Assembly (NCBI GenBank): GCA_903789415.1
Contig: CAIFEG010000006.1
Span: 1-64,000 of the forward strand
DNA length: 64,000 nt
Direction of reading: 5' to 3'
From: an uncultured Eggerthellaceae bacterium
GTDB lineage: Bacteria; Actinomycetota; Coriobacteriia; Coriobacteriales; Eggerthellaceae
The notes beneath the pieces are model-generated. The model did not search any database and had not been told where the DNA came from. It saw only the letters and a list, made by a program, of their open reading frames with translations. Position 1 is the first letter of the stretch, and each line of letters starts with the position of its first letter. The position numbers were made by a program, and so were the translations under genes. Below are positions 53,534-63,900 of this stretch, piece after piece.

Positions 53534-54631
53534 TTACTTCTTCACGGTTTCCATCACCACATCGGCAAGTTTTGATGCTGCATCACGTGTTTTAAGCGAC
53601 TTTGCCGCTTCACGCATATCGTTTCTTACCTGTTCATCATCAACAAGCTTAGCAACCTTCGCGGCAAATTCCGGCGTTTCAACCTTGTCGTCATCTTCCA
53701 TCCACGCAGCACCCGCCGCTACATATTCGCGGGCATTCGTGGTCTGGTGATTTGCTGTGGCATACGGATATGGAACGAGAATCGCCGGTATATGAAGCGC
53801 CGAGATTTCGGCTAAACTCGTTGCTCCTGCGCGCGAGACAACCGCGTCGCTTGCTGCTAAGACCTTCCCCATTTGGTGCTCATAGGGAATAAGCTGCCAA
53901 CGTGGCAATACCTCATCAGAAAGATGAAGTTGACTGCGCACCGCATCATATTGCTTTGGGCCCGTTATCTGGCGTACATACAGATTAGGGCGTTTCATCA
54001 GATCAGAAGCCATTTCGCAAAACGCTTTATTGATATGAGCTGCACCTAAGCTTCCGCCAAAGACGGTGAGCATGACGGCATCAGAGGGAATTTTGGCGTA
54101 TGTGCGTCCCTCTTGCCGCGTTGCCGCAAAAACCGACGCACGCACCGGGTTACCCGTAACGACAATTTTGGATTTATCAGCAACTGCTTCGCCTGCAACG
54201 TTATACGTGAGCGCCACACGCGCTGCTTTCTTTGACAAATATTTATTCGCCATCCCCATGACAGAATTCTGCTCGTGAACAATCACGGGAATCCCCCGCT
54301 TCTCTGCTGCACGACCAACAGGGATGCAAACATACCCTCCAAAGCAGATGACGGCATCTGGCTTGATTTCGTTAAACCATTGAGCCGCCTTCTTCGTTGA
54401 ATCATTGATAACCTTGAGTGCATGCGGAAGTGTCTGCGGATGACGGCGGCGAAATCCTTCAGCAGGAAATGCCTTAAATTCAACACCCGCCTCAGGGACT
54501 AACTTTGATTCCACCCCCTGAGGAGTGCCCGCAAACCATACGTGGCCCCCACGTTTTTCAAGTTCACTTGCAAGTGCAAGAGCCGGGTTTATATGTCCCG
54601 CGGTTCCTCCACCAGAAACAACAAAATTCAT
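53534..54631 (-). CDS. murG: UDP-GlcNAc:lipid I N-acetylglucosaminyltransferase
   Basis: GT28 enzyme at the inner face of the membrane that makes lipid II. The GGGTAGHINPALALA loop, VHEQNSVMG, TVFGGSLGAAHIN and SRAGATSLAEISALHIPAILVPYP are typical. The 365 residues match the family. AGGAGGT is placed 4 nt before ATG 54631, and the ftsW stop is 2 nt upstream. Confidence 0.96.
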   Translation of the reverse strand: MNFVVSGGGTAGHINPALALASELEKRGGHVWFAGTPQGVESKLVPEAGVEFKAFPAEGFRRRHPQTLPHALKVINDSTKKAAQWFNEIKPDAVICFGGYVCIPVGRAAEKRGIPVIVHEQNSVMGMANKYLSKKAARVALTYNVAGEAVADKSKIVVTGNPVRASVFAATRQEGRTYAKIPSDAVMLTVFGGSLGAAHINKAFCEMASDLMKRPNLYVRQITGPKQYDAVRSQLHLSDEVLPRWQLIPYEHQMGKVLAASDAVVSRAGATSLAEISALHIPAILVPYPYATANHQTTNAREYVAAGAAWMEDDDKVETPEFAAKVAKLVDDEQVRNDMREAAKSLKTRDAASKLADVVMETVKK

Positions 54632-54633
54632 GG

Positions 54634-56049
54634 TTACCTCCTGCGACGAGGTGCAACATCGCGATTTCTTCTATATTCAAACACATCCGAGCGTCGGGTT
54701 CTGCCCCGAGAGAATGAGATATCGTCTCTTGTATCACGAAATGTTGGACGGGTGCGCTTCTGTGTCGAAGACGCACTCGAAAACGTGTTGGGTCTGGAAG
54801 AATTGGTAATGACACGGAGATTTCGGCGTCGCTGATCATAGATCGAGGAGTTATTTCCCGAATTAAGCGATACCGATAAAATCGTACCCACAACGATGTA
54901 CGAGCCAATCAGTGCCGATCCGCCTGAAGACATAAAGGGCAACGGTTTGCCGGTTACGGGGAAAATACCGAGAACGCACGCAATATTGATGAACGCTTGG
55001 ACAACCAGCATAACCGTACATCCTGCAGCAATCATTGCCCCAAAAGAATCGGGAGCCTGACGCGCAATTCGTATGCCGGCCCATCCTAAGGCACAGAACA
55101 GTAAAACGATTGCAAGAGCGCCAATGAGTCCGCATTCTTCACCGACAATAGCAAAAATAAAGTCGGTATGCGCTTCGGGAAGCGTTCCATATTTCATCGT
55201 GGAGTTGCCAATACCCACACCAAACAAGCCGCCGTTCGCAAATGCATGCATTGCGGCATCAGCTTGGTAACTTGCATCCGAATTCCCACCAAAAAGGCCC
55301 GCAATTCGATCCGCGCGATATGAGGTACCAAAAATTGCGACGAGAGCGACAATCACGGCAAGCCCAATGAGCACAAAAAACACTTTTCTATCCAGGTTGT
55401 CGACCCACGCCACAACCAGCAGGCCAACACAACAAATGACGGTCGTCCCAAAATCGGATTGAAGCCGTAGAATGAAGAAAAGCGGAACGACAATACCGAC
55501 GGCAAATTCAATCACAATTCTAAGAGTAGAGATGTCCAAGGTACGCCAGTCGTAGAGAATTCGCGCGGCTACTAAAATGATGACAACCTTAACAAACTCA
55601 GAAGGCTGAAAATTAACCGGTCCAATGACAAGCCAGCGCTGTGCACCGAGCCCCGCGGTACCGATAACTGCCGTTAAAAGCAAAAGGGCAAACGCAAGGG
55701 CAAAAAGCCAATCGAGTGCTCGCCCGAGCCATTTCGAATACGGAATCGCCGCCATAATAGCCCCGCAAATAAGGGCAATGATCAGCGCAAGAACTTGACG
55801 CGTGAGGTAACTTGTCGGTGAGGTTCCTTCATCCATGGCGATAACATTGGACGAAGAAAAGACCATAACAAGACCAAAGACCGTAAGAATAAAAACCGAG
55901 CCAATAAGAACAATGCGCGGAATAATCACGTCACGCGGGCCTGAAAGCAATCCAAACCAGTTCGAAAACCCGTTTGCATGAGATTGTTTTGTCGATGTAC
56001 GCGTACGTGAGGATGGCGTTTTTGATGCTGCAGAAGAGGTACGGGACAC
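54634..56049 (-). CDS. ftsW: SEDS-family peptidoglycan polymerase FtsW
   Basis: Ten-helix membrane glycosyltransferase that polymerises lipid II at the septum together with FtsI. Landmarks are VFSSSNVIAM after helix 1, GAQRWLVIGPVNFQPSE, GLPEAHTDFIFA-type (TLPEAHTDFIFA) and GKPLPFMSSGGSALI. Cytoplasmic extensions at both ends are Ser/Thr/Arg-rich, especially the last ~80 residues. The start is GTG at 56049, with AAGGGGAG upstream, 2 nt past the murD stop. Confidence 0.95.
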   Translation of the reverse strand: MSRTSSAASKTPSSRTRTSTKQSHANGFSNWFGLLSGPRDVIIPRIVLIGSVFILTVFGLVMVFSSSNVIAMDEGTSPTSYLTRQVLALIIALICGAIMAAIPYSKWLGRALDWLFALAFALLLLTAVIGTAGLGAQRWLVIGPVNFQPSEFVKVVIILVAARILYDWRTLDISTLRIVIEFAVGIVVPLFFILRLQSDFGTTVICCVGLLVVAWVDNLDRKVFFVLIGLAVIVALVAIFGTSYRADRIAGLFGGNSDASYQADAAMHAFANGGLFGVGIGNSTMKYGTLPEAHTDFIFAIVGEECGLIGALAIVLLFCALGWAGIRIARQAPDSFGAMIAAGCTVMLVVQAFINIACVLGIFPVTGKPLPFMSSGGSALIGSYIVVGTILSVSLNSGNNSSIYDQRRRNLRVITNSSRPNTFSSASSTQKRTRPTFRDTRDDISFSRGRTRRSDVFEYRRNRDVAPRRRR

Positions 56050-56051
56050 GC

Positions 56052-57566
56052 TTACTCCCCTTGCCTATTTTCTGTATTATGCCTGTGTTCTGTATCCGCG
56101 ATACGATGCGCAACAAGCTTTTTGAACGCATCGCCGCGCTGCTCATAACAGCTGAATTCATCAAATGATGAGCATGCAGGAGAAAGTAAGATAATATCGC
56201 CCGGTTTTGCAAGCGAAATTGCCTCATCAAGCGCTGATTCCATACCATCAGAGGCTTCATAGACGGGAAGCGCCGCCTTCTGGAATGCCTTGAGAAATCT
56301 GCCCTTCGATGCACCGTAGCAAATAACGGCCTTACAGTGTTTTTGCGCCTGCACAACCAAGGGAGCCAGATCGGTTCCTTTATCGTGTCCACCAAGAAGA
56401 ACAATGGGGCGGCGTGGACTAAAGGCAGAAAGTGCCTTGAGCGTTGCGTCGACATTGGTCGCTTTCGAATCGTTAAAAAAGCTGATGCCATTCATCGTTC
56501 CGCATGGTTCAATGCGGTGTTCAAGCGGCTTGAAAGTCTTAAGGGCTTTTGTGACATCGCCATCATTTGCGCCAAATGCAATCACCGCAGAAGCAGCGGC
56601 AAGCGCATTGTCTACATTGTGTTGACCGGGGATTTGAAGATCAGACGCACTGCATAACACGTGCTCTGTACCGTTCCACGCAACAACCAAATTTCCCTCA
56701 CGCACAAATGATGCATTGGTGGCTCCACAGCGTACGCGCATATCAGAAGAAAGACCATCGGCGCTACCAACTGGTATATAGGCAAAACCACGCTGGTCAT
56801 CGCTTTGTGCGCGGAGTTCTTTTACTTTTTTGCGAACAACATCGTTGGTGGCATCGAGCACCGCACAGATTGAATGGTTCGCTTTTAAATTTGAAAGAAT
56901 ATTCATCTTTGCTGCGACGTAGGCATCAAACGTTTTATGCCATTCTATGTGGTCGGGTGTGATATTCAGCAGCACCGCAATATCAGGCGCAAAACGCACA
57001 CACGAAGCCAATTGGAACGATGAGGTTTCTACCACAAGCACGTCAGAGTCGTCTTCTTGCACGGCGCGCAAGCACGTATTCCCAATATTTCCCACCGGTT
57101 TAACGTTATACCCACACGTTTTAAGAATATGAGAAATGAGCGACGTCACCGTTGTTTTGCCATTGGTGCCGGTAACAGCAATCCAAGAAGTACGTGTGCG
57201 ACTTTCACGCCAGGCAAATTCTACTTCTGAAATGATTTCGGCTGATGCTTTCTGCGCACTTTGGTAGAACGACGACGGCTGAGGAATGCCAGGAGAGGCA
57301 ATGCAGAGGTCATAGGAGCCCGTTACCTCTTGGCTATCGTAGACAACGTTCGCACCTCTCCGAGCGAGATTTTCCCCAATCTCGCGGGTATTTTTACCTG
57401 TTTTTCCGGCCCAAACGGTCACACTTTTGACGCGATGTCCAAGCAAATCGAGACAGTAATCTGCTGCAACTTGCCCTGTTTTTCCCAAGCCAATAATGAC
57501 AACATTTCCAAGATTGGCAGGTGCATAACGATATCCGGGAATCAGCGACGAAGTAGAACGCATCAT
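56052..57566 (-). CDS. murD: UDP-N-acetylmuramoyl-L-alanine-D-glutamate ligase
   Basis: Adds D-glutamate to the stem. The N-terminal VVIIGLGKTGQVAADY, the P-loop VTGTNGKTTVTS, ETSSFQLA, and the C-domain FFNDSKATNVDAT and LLGGHDKGTDLA are present. The 504 residues are slightly longer than usual (about 450). ATG at 57566 directly follows the mraY TAG, with GGAG upstream. Confidence 0.96.
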   Translation of the reverse strand: MMRSTSSLIPGYRYAPANLGNVVIIGLGKTGQVAADYCLDLLGHRVKSVTVWAGKTGKNTREIGENLARRGANVVYDSQEVTGSYDLCIASPGIPQPSSFYQSAQKASAEIISEVEFAWRESRTRTSWIAVTGTNGKTTVTSLISHILKTCGYNVKPVGNIGNTCLRAVQEDDSDVLVVETSSFQLASCVRFAPDIAVLLNITPDHIEWHKTFDAYVAAKMNILSNLKANHSICAVLDATNDVVRKKVKELRAQSDDQRGFAYIPVGSADGLSSDMRVRCGATNASFVREGNLVVAWNGTEHVLCSASDLQIPGQHNVDNALAAASAVIAFGANDGDVTKALKTFKPLEHRIEPCGTMNGISFFNDSKATNVDATLKALSAFSPRRPIVLLGGHDKGTDLAPLVVQAQKHCKAVICYGASKGRFLKAFQKAALPVYEASDGMESALDEAISLAKPGDIILLSPACSSFDEFSCYEQRGDAFKKLVAHRIADTEHRHNTENRQGE

Positions 57567-58604
57567 CTACACCACTCCAACCATGGAATTAGCGAAATAG
57601 AGGAAGAACCCGACCGCAGCAAAGGTACCCGAGATGATCCAGAAGCGAATAACAACCTTACTCTCGCCCCATCCTTTCTTTTCAAAATGATGATGAAGCG
57701 GGGCCATTAAGAACAAACGTTTATGAGTGCGTCGATAATGCACGACCTGCAAAATAACCGACAGGGCTTCCATGACAAACAAGCCGCCAATGATAAGGGA
57801 GACAATTTCTGTCTTGGTAACTACGGCGAGACACCCCAGAGCACCGCCGAGTGCAAGAGAACCCGTGTCTCCCATAAAGATGTCTGCACGGAAGCAGTTA
57901 AACCACAAAAAGCCGATGCAGCAGCCTGCAAGGGCACCAGCAAATATTGAGGCATCGAGCAAATCACTGCGGTAGGCGATCATCGCCATGACGACCATAA
58001 CAACCATGACGGTACCGGCGGCAAGACCGTCGAGTCCGTCGGTAAGGTTGACCGCATTAGAAAAGCCCGCAACTAAAATAACGACAAAAATCACGTAGAG
58101 CCAAGGGATTTGGATTCCGCCGATTGTCGTTGTTAATACGCCCAAATCGAGCGTGGCGATAAACGGAAATTCAATCGTTGGCGGGACATGCAAGCAGTTC
58201 ACCGCCACAAGGCAGAAAATAATCGCGACAGAAAACTGCCAGATGAGTTTCGCATGCGGTGTAAGGCCCAAAGAGCGCGAGTGAATGACTTTATCGGCAT
58301 CGTCTACCAAGCCACACGCACCCATAAGCAATGTTGCAAGAAGCAAGGTCCACATTTCTGCAGTTCCCGAACCAAACAGAAGCGTTGCGATCGTGGCTGC
58401 AAGCAGCATCACAACGCCACCCATGGTCGGGGTACCTTGTTTTACATAATGGGTTTTTGGCCCCTCAGCACGAACTTGCTGACCAATATGATCCCGTTTG
58501 AGAGTACGAATCCAAAAAGGCGTCAAAATGAGCGTAATTGCCGCCGCAACGACAACACCCAAAAAGACCTGAAATGTAGGATATGACGTAAATACACGAA
58601 TCAA
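57567..58604 (-). CDS. mraY: phospho-N-acetylmuramoyl-pentapeptide transferase
   Basis: Integral membrane enzyme that forms lipid I. Signatures are KQGTPTMGGVVM, DDADKVI (catalytic Asp pair), NLTDGLDGLA and FMGDTGSLALGG, and MAPLHHHFE with the conserved His triad. The 345 residues have about ten helices. The start is TTG at 58604, overlapping the murF stop as TTGA. Confidence 0.96.
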   Translation of the reverse strand: MIRVFTSYPTFQVFLGVVVAAAITLILTPFWIRTLKRDHIGQQVRAEGPKTHYVKQGTPTMGGVVMLLAATIATLLFGSGTAEMWTLLLATLLMGACGLVDDADKVIHSRSLGLTPHAKLIWQFSVAIIFCLVAVNCLHVPPTIEFPFIATLDLGVLTTTIGGIQIPWLYVIFVVILVAGFSNAVNLTDGLDGLAAGTVMVVMVVMAMIAYRSDLLDASIFAGALAGCCIGFLWFNCFRADIFMGDTGSLALGGALGCLAVVTKTEIVSLIIGGLFVMEALSVILQVVHYRRTHKRLFLMAPLHHHFEKKGWGESKVVIRFWIISGTFAAVGFFLYFANSMVGVV

Positions 58605-60049
58605 CGCTCAACCAACCCCTTGACTACGCGATCAAGCTCCGTAGCATGCGAAGCTTTAATTAAAATCGCGTCCCCCTCTTTCACATGTACGCTTTTCAGT
58701 TGTGTAAGTGCAGATTCTGCATCGTCTACACAAATAATTTTCGAAGCATCCATGCCGGATGCCTTGGCACCATCAGCAATGCTTCGGGAAAGTTTCCCCA
58801 CACAAATAAGCAAATCCAAATGTGCATCTGCAGCATATTCGCCTACGTGACGGTGCCCACGCGGTGCATAATCGCCAAGTTCTGCCATGTCGCCAAGAAC
58901 AGCAATCTTGCGACCAGGCACCTCGCGTTTTGCAAATGTTGCAAGCGAAGCGCGCATGGAATCTGGATTTGCGTTATATGAATCATCAATGACGGTAATG
59001 CCCTCTGGCGTTTGAATCGACCTATCACGACCTGCCATAGGGGTAACCGACGCGAGTGCCTGAGCAAGTACGGGCGCAGAAAGACCAAATTTGTATCCCA
59101 CCGCTGCTGCCGCACATGCATTTTGCACGTTATGCGCACCAGGAAGCCGAAGAGTGCATGAGGCTTCACCACTGGGAATATGCAATACAAATGTTGCGCA
59201 TCCCGCATCATCGAAGGTTATTTCACGTGCATAAATGCTGGCAGATACTCCGGCAACGGTATGATGCGGATCTTCTCCAGACCCGTCGAACCAAATACAG
59301 TCTAGGTGACGTGGCTCGATAGTTGCATCGAAGATTTTGCGAGAAAATTCACCGCTCGCATTTAAAAATGCTGTCCCCGTATCGGGCAATGCAGCAAAGA
59401 TTTCTGATTTTGCACGTGCGATATTCTCACGTGAGCCCAAAAGCTCAATATGGCTGGTGCCGACATTAGTGATAAGAGACATCTGAGGACGCACATACGC
59501 ACACATTGAGGCAATCTGCCCAAGGCCGCGCATGCCCATTTCCACCACAACTGCCTGGGTATCTTTATGCGCTCGTAGAAGCGTTGCGGGGACACCCAGC
59601 TCGTTGTTTTGATTTCCCAGGGTTGAAACGACACTGCTTGCTTTTGCAAGTACTGCGGCAACGAGATTTTTCGTTGTCGTCTTGCCAGACGACCCGGTAA
59701 TTCCTATGACACAACCGGAAAGCTGGCCACGCCACGTGCGTGCAAGATCGGTAATTGCCGATGAATAATCGTGGCAAAGGATAATGCCCGCACCCTTTTC
59801 TTGCGCACACTTTTTTTCACTCTGACTGGGCATACGTGTCATAAGCGCACATGCCGCTCCAGCTTGCACAGCCGCAGAAACATAATCGTTTCCGTCTACA
59901 CGTTCACCAGGAATGCTTATATACAGATCCCCTGGATGAATAGAGCGTGAATCCCAGGAAATGCCGGTAGCTTTTACCCCGGGCTTTGCGGGCACAATAA
60001 TGCGCGCGTCTTGGCATGCAGCAGCTATTGCGTCGATAGAAAAAATCAT
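58601..60049 (-). CDS. murF: UDP-N-acetylmuramoyl-tripeptide-D-alanyl-D-alanine ligase
   Basis: Adds the D-Ala-D-Ala dipeptide. SWDSRSIHPGDLYISIPGE is the N-terminal UDP-binding motif, GITGSSGKTTTKNL the P-loop, VIDDSYNANPDSMRASL the C-domain signature, and VLGDMAELGDYA follows. The 482 residues match the family. ATG at 60049 has AGAGG upstream, and murE ends 13 nt before. Confidence 0.96.
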   Translation of the reverse strand: MIFSIDAIAAACQDARIIVPAKPGVKATGISWDSRSIHPGDLYISIPGERVDGNDYVSAAVQAGAACALMTRMPSQSEKKCAQEKGAGIILCHDYSSAITDLARTWRGQLSGCVIGITGSSGKTTTKNLVAAVLAKASSVVSTLGNQNNELGVPATLLRAHKDTQAVVVEMGMRGLGQIASMCAYVRPQMSLITNVGTSHIELLGSRENIARAKSEIFAALPDTGTAFLNASGEFSRKIFDATIEPRHLDCIWFDGSGEDPHHTVAGVSASIYAREITFDDAGCATFVLHIPSGEASCTLRLPGAHNVQNACAAAAVGYKFGLSAPVLAQALASVTPMAGRDRSIQTPEGITVIDDSYNANPDSMRASLATFAKREVPGRKIAVLGDMAELGDYAPRGHRHVGEYAADAHLDLLICVGKLSRSIADGAKASGMDASKIICVDDAESALTQLKSVHVKEGDAILIKASHATELDRVVKGLVER

Positions 60050-60062
60050 ATGGATAAAACCT

Positions 60063-61541
60063 CTAGTCGCCGAAAGCTTGTTTCAGCTCTTTTGAAGCAA
60101 CTTCAACATCGCTGAAATGGATCGTTTTGGTGCCTAAGATTTGATAGGTTTCGTGACCTTTTCCTGCAATTAAAATACTGTCACCTGGTTTTGCGCGATG
60201 TATCGCAATGCCAATTGCACGGGCACGATCAGGTTCAACTTCGAATTTACCTTCTCCGCCTTCCATGCCTGAAACAATTTCACGAATAATCTCTTGAGGA
60301 TCTTCGGTACGCGGATTATCTGAGGTAACAACCGCATAATCGGCATCGAGCGCTGCCTTGCCCATGATAGGACGCTTGGTCGTATCGCGATCTCCACCGC
60401 AGCCAAAGACCACGATCACATGACCTTTGGTAAGTTCGCGCGTAGCCGCAATTGCCTTGGTGAGTGCATCGGGCGTGTGCGAATAATCAACATACACACT
60501 GATACCGTTGTCGTTTGGTACATGGACTCGTTCCATGCGCCCGGGTACCTGAGGAGCGCTTTCCAAGGCATCAACAATCGTTCCCGCACTGATGCCAAGC
60601 TGAAGAGCACATCCAAAGGCGGTCATAATATTAGACACGTTAAACTTTCCGACCAACGGATAGCTAAACGAATACTGGTTGCCGCGCACATCCAAAACAA
60701 TATCGGTATGTGTAGGATGATAGGTAACTTTTTCAGGATGAATTTGCGCATCCCGAGCAAAACCCGTGGTGATAACTTGATCTTGGGCTTCAGAGCAACG
60801 ACGCAGAAGTTCTTGTCCCCATTCATCGTCGATGCAAATAACTCTGCGCGCAGGATAATCTCGTCCAAACAGGAGTGCCTTAGCTTCAAAATATGTCTGG
60901 AATGTCTTGTGATAATCCAGGTGATCACGCGTTAAATTCGTAAACGCCGTGACCTTAAAGCGTGTGCCATACGTGCGTTTGAGATCAAGGGCAATTGAAG
61001 AGACTTCCATTACGACAGTGTCGCAATGATCGTCACGCATGTCGGCAAAAATATGCTGCAAATCGCTTGATTCAGGAGTCGTGCGCGCACTTTCAATACT
61101 CTTCGAGCCCATGTGGACACCAATCGTTCCTATGAGGCCAGACTTTTTGCCTGCAACCGAACAAATATGGTTCACCAAAAATGTCGAAGTCGTTTTTCCA
61201 TTGGTACCGGTGATGCCAACCAAATCAAACGATTGAGATGGATGGCCATAGAAATTTGCTGAAGCCAACGCCATCACTTTACGGGTATCATCGACAACAA
61301 CTTCGGTTACATCGCTTGCATCTGCGAGATAGAGCTTACGCTGAACGACAAGAACTTTCGCTCCATGGTCAATTGCGTCCTGCGCAAAGGTATGACCATC
61401 AGCTTTCAGCCCAACAATGCAGAAAAATGCATCGCCAGGTTGTACTTTATCTGAACGATATGCGATTCCTTTAACCGAAACATTCTCGTCACCAATGATG
61501 GTTGTTTCAATTCCGGAAAATAAGTCTTTGCAAGAAATCAC
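60063..61541 (-). CDS. murE: UDP-N-acetylmuramoyl-tripeptide synthetase, meso-DAP type
   Basis: Adds the third residue of the stem. GIAYRSDKVQPGDAFFCIVG is followed by the P-loop GITGTNGKTTSTF, and TTPESSDLQ and YVDYSHTPDAL are family marks. The substrate-recognition motif reads DNPRTEDP, the DNPR form found in enzymes that add meso-diaminopimelate. I prefer GTG at 61541 because AAGGAG lies 6 nt upstream; the ATG at 61571 is inside the ftsI gene. At 492 residues the length is typical. Confidence 0.94.
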   Translation of the reverse strand: MISCKDLFSGIETTIIGDENVSVKGIAYRSDKVQPGDAFFCIVGLKADGHTFAQDAIDHGAKVLVVQRKLYLADASDVTEVVVDDTRKVMALASANFYGHPSQSFDLVGITGTNGKTTSTFLVNHICSVAGKKSGLIGTIGVHMGSKSIESARTTPESSDLQHIFADMRDDHCDTVVMEVSSIALDLKRTYGTRFKVTAFTNLTRDHLDYHKTFQTYFEAKALLFGRDYPARRVICIDDEWGQELLRRCSEAQDQVITTGFARDAQIHPEKVTYHPTHTDIVLDVRGNQYSFSYPLVGKFNVSNIMTAFGCALQLGISAGTIVDALESAPQVPGRMERVHVPNDNGISVYVDYSHTPDALTKAIAATRELTKGHVIVVFGCGGDRDTTKRPIMGKAALDADYAVVTSDNPRTEDPQEIIREIVSGMEGGEGKFEVEPDRARAIGIAIHRAKPGDSILIAGKGHETYQILGTKTIHFSDVEVASKELKQAFGD

Positions 61542-61551
61542 GGCAGACTCC

Positions 61552-63333
61552 TTACTGGTTAGTAATGCCATAGTGTTGTATAGCGTCTGTCATTATATCC
61601 CTAAATGCAGGCGTCGTTACGCCATCACCGGGAACCTCACTTACACCTACAAAACAAACGAGTTTTGAATTGGTATTAGGAAGATATCCGATGAAGCTAA
61701 TGTTGTTCATATTCTCGAGGTACGTTCCATTTTCGCCGATATATTGCCCGGTCCCCGTTTTGCCTGCCGGAGAAAAACCGGTAATTTGCGCTTGGGTGCC
61801 CGTTCCTTCTGAAACCACACCTTGAAGCATTCCCGTAACCTCATCGATTGCCTGTTGGTTGTCAATGACCTGGTCACTTTCATATTGGGGCTGGTCTTCA
61901 GAACCAGGCTTCGATATCAAGAAATGAGGCGTTTCTTCAACGCCACCATTGGTAAGCGCACCATAAAAACGGCACATTTGCAGAGGGGTAACCATGATGC
62001 CTTGCCCAAAGCTTACGTTATACGATTGCACCTGAGACCACTGATCCACCGGATCAAGCGTACCTCTTGACTCTCCCGGATAATCGACGCCGGTATAATC
62101 CGTCAAGTTGTACCGTACGATAGCGTTATAGAGATTATCAAAGCCTAAATCTGATGCCGCAAGCGACATTCCCACATTGGAAGATACCGCCAAGATGTGT
62201 GAGAGCGTCATGGTTTCATCGCCACGTTGATGTGCATCGGAAATGTAAAACTCATCAGCAGGTAAGTATGCGGGACAATAAATTGTCGAATCAGGAGAAA
62301 GCACCCCTGATTCCATGATTGCGGTCATCGATACCGTTTTAAAAATCGATCCTGGCTCATACGCTGTGGTAATAGACCGCAATGACGTTGATCCATCTTG
62401 AATATTTTCACGATCACCAGGATTTAAATATGGCGTCGACGCACATGCAATAATCTCTCCCGTGCCGCCATCGTAGAGGACAGCATTGCCACTTTTACCG
62501 TTTAACTGTTGCGTTTGCTCCGCTAAGCGTTGCTCCAAGAACTGTTGCATCTCAATATCGATTGAAAGCACAATATCTTGTCCATCCTGGCGCTCTTGGT
62601 TTTCGTGCGAACTACCCGCAATGGTACGACCATCTGAACCAATTTCTTCGGTAATCTGACCATCAGTCCCGCTGAGAACATCGTTGTAATACAGTTCGAG
62701 ACCGGTGAGGCCTTTCCCGTCAATGTCGCACAGGCCGACAACCTGACCAGCATTTTCGCCACACGGGTACACACGTTTCGTATCGTGTAAGAAATAGATA
62801 CCAGAAAGATTCATCTCTTCAATCTGCTGTGCCTTATCAACATCTGCCTTGCGTTGCACATAAGAAAAACTGGTATTTTCTCGTGTCAACGCGTCCACAT
62901 AATCGTTGGCATCGCCGCCGAGCACGCTTGCAATCGCACTTGATTCCTTTTCGGGATCTTCAACTTCATGTGGGTTGCAGTAGATTGTACGTGCATCCAC
63001 ATCCGCAGCAAGAACCACACCGTTGCGATCGTAGATGGTTCCCCGCTTGGCTGGTTCGGTAATGGTTTGCGAGAGAGACGCCTTTGCCTCTTCGGTAGGA
63101 AACATCGTTACCTGAACAAGACGCAACCCTAAGATGAGTGCAAATGCCAAAATAAAAACAAATACGATTGCAGTATGGCTTTGTATGACGCCAGATGAAA
63201 TGTCGCCCAGGGTACGTATGGGATTACGTGAACGCCCACTACCCTTACGATAGTCAAAACGAGTATCCCTGCGATCAGCATGGGAATCTCTATATGTATC
63301 CCTGGTATGGGGGCGATCATAATTCGACGGCAT
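61552..63333 (-). CDS. ftsI: class B penicillin-binding protein (FtsI/PBP3-like)
   Basis: Septal transpeptidase, partner of FtsW. A ~50-residue basic cytoplasmic region and one transmembrane helix (about 52-72) precede the PBP dimerisation domain (RGTIYDRNGVVLA). The transpeptidase has SxxK in EPGSIFKTV, SxN in AVSSNVGM and KTG in AGKTGTGQ. The 593 residues are typical. There is no PASTA domain. The stop lies 10 nt upstream of the chosen murE GTG. Confidence 0.94.
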   Translation of the reverse strand: MPSNYDRPHTRDTYRDSHADRRDTRFDYRKGSGRSRNPIRTLGDISSGVIQSHTAIVFVFILAFALILGLRLVQVTMFPTEEAKASLSQTITEPAKRGTIYDRNGVVLAADVDARTIYCNPHEVEDPEKESSAIASVLGGDANDYVDALTRENTSFSYVQRKADVDKAQQIEEMNLSGIYFLHDTKRVYPCGENAGQVVGLCDIDGKGLTGLELYYNDVLSGTDGQITEEIGSDGRTIAGSSHENQERQDGQDIVLSIDIEMQQFLEQRLAEQTQQLNGKSGNAVLYDGGTGEIIACASTPYLNPGDRENIQDGSTSLRSITTAYEPGSIFKTVSMTAIMESGVLSPDSTIYCPAYLPADEFYISDAHQRGDETMTLSHILAVSSNVGMSLAASDLGFDNLYNAIVRYNLTDYTGVDYPGESRGTLDPVDQWSQVQSYNVSFGQGIMVTPLQMCRFYGALTNGGVEETPHFLISKPGSEDQPQYESDQVIDNQQAIDEVTGMLQGVVSEGTGTQAQITGFSPAGKTGTGQYIGENGTYLENMNNISFIGYLPNTNSKLVCFVGVSEVPGDGVTTPAFRDIMTDAIQHYGITNQ

Positions 63334-63421
63334 ATACGCTCAATCCTGCCAAGCTTGATGATATAAAGCTATACAAAACGCTCAAAAGCAAAAAGATGAC
63401 AACGTGCATATTGCGCGCAGG

Positions 63422-63898
63422 TTATTGCGCTTGAGCTGCAGATGATAAGCTTTTTACTAATGAAAGATTGCCAGAATCATCAAATTGCACAGTATCAGAA
63501 GAAAGCGTAATCGTTTCTGTTGTTGCCGGCTGAGACATTCCGAGTTTGTCTTGCGCATAGCTTTTGACATTATTCGGATTCCCTAAAGTGCTCGCCTCAA
63601 CGGAAAGCGACGCATCATTACTCTTCATTGTCTCGATTTGGTTTTGTAATTCCTGCGTTGAAGACATTGCAGAAACCGTTGCCGCCGAAAGACCCACGCG
63701 GATAAATGCAATAACCGCAAACATAATCACCGCAGCAGCAACCAAATTGATTGCCATCTTAATCTGCGGAGAAAGCGAAGGAACACTATGTGTACCCGGG
63801 ATGACGCGGACCGTAGGACGTGGACGCGAAGGACGCTCGGGATATGGCTGTGCTCCCATTGTTTGATCAAAGCGATATGCCGAAGACGCGCCAGCCAT
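63422..63898 (-). CDS. ftsL: FtsL/DivIC-like septum protein
   Basis: A 158-residue bitopic protein: a Pro/Arg-rich cytoplasmic end, one transmembrane helix (about 47-70, INLVAAAVIMFAVIAFIRVG), then a short coiled coil (TQELQNQIETMKSNDASLSV) and a DKLGMSQPA-type segment typical of FtsL/DivIC. Position between rsmH and ftsI supports FtsL. ATG at 63898 follows GAGGG; the in-frame TTG two codons earlier is less likely. The Ala/Gln-rich C-terminus is not conserved. Confidence 0.85.
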   Translation of the reverse strand: MAGASSAYRFDQTMGAQPYPERPSRPRPTVRVIPGTHSVPSLSPQIKMAINLVAAAVIMFAVIAFIRVGLSAATVSAMSSTQELQNQIETMKSNDASLSVEASTLGNPNNVKSYAQDKLGMSQPATTETITLSSDTVQFDDSGNLSLVKSLSSAAQAQ

Positions 63899-63900
63899 TG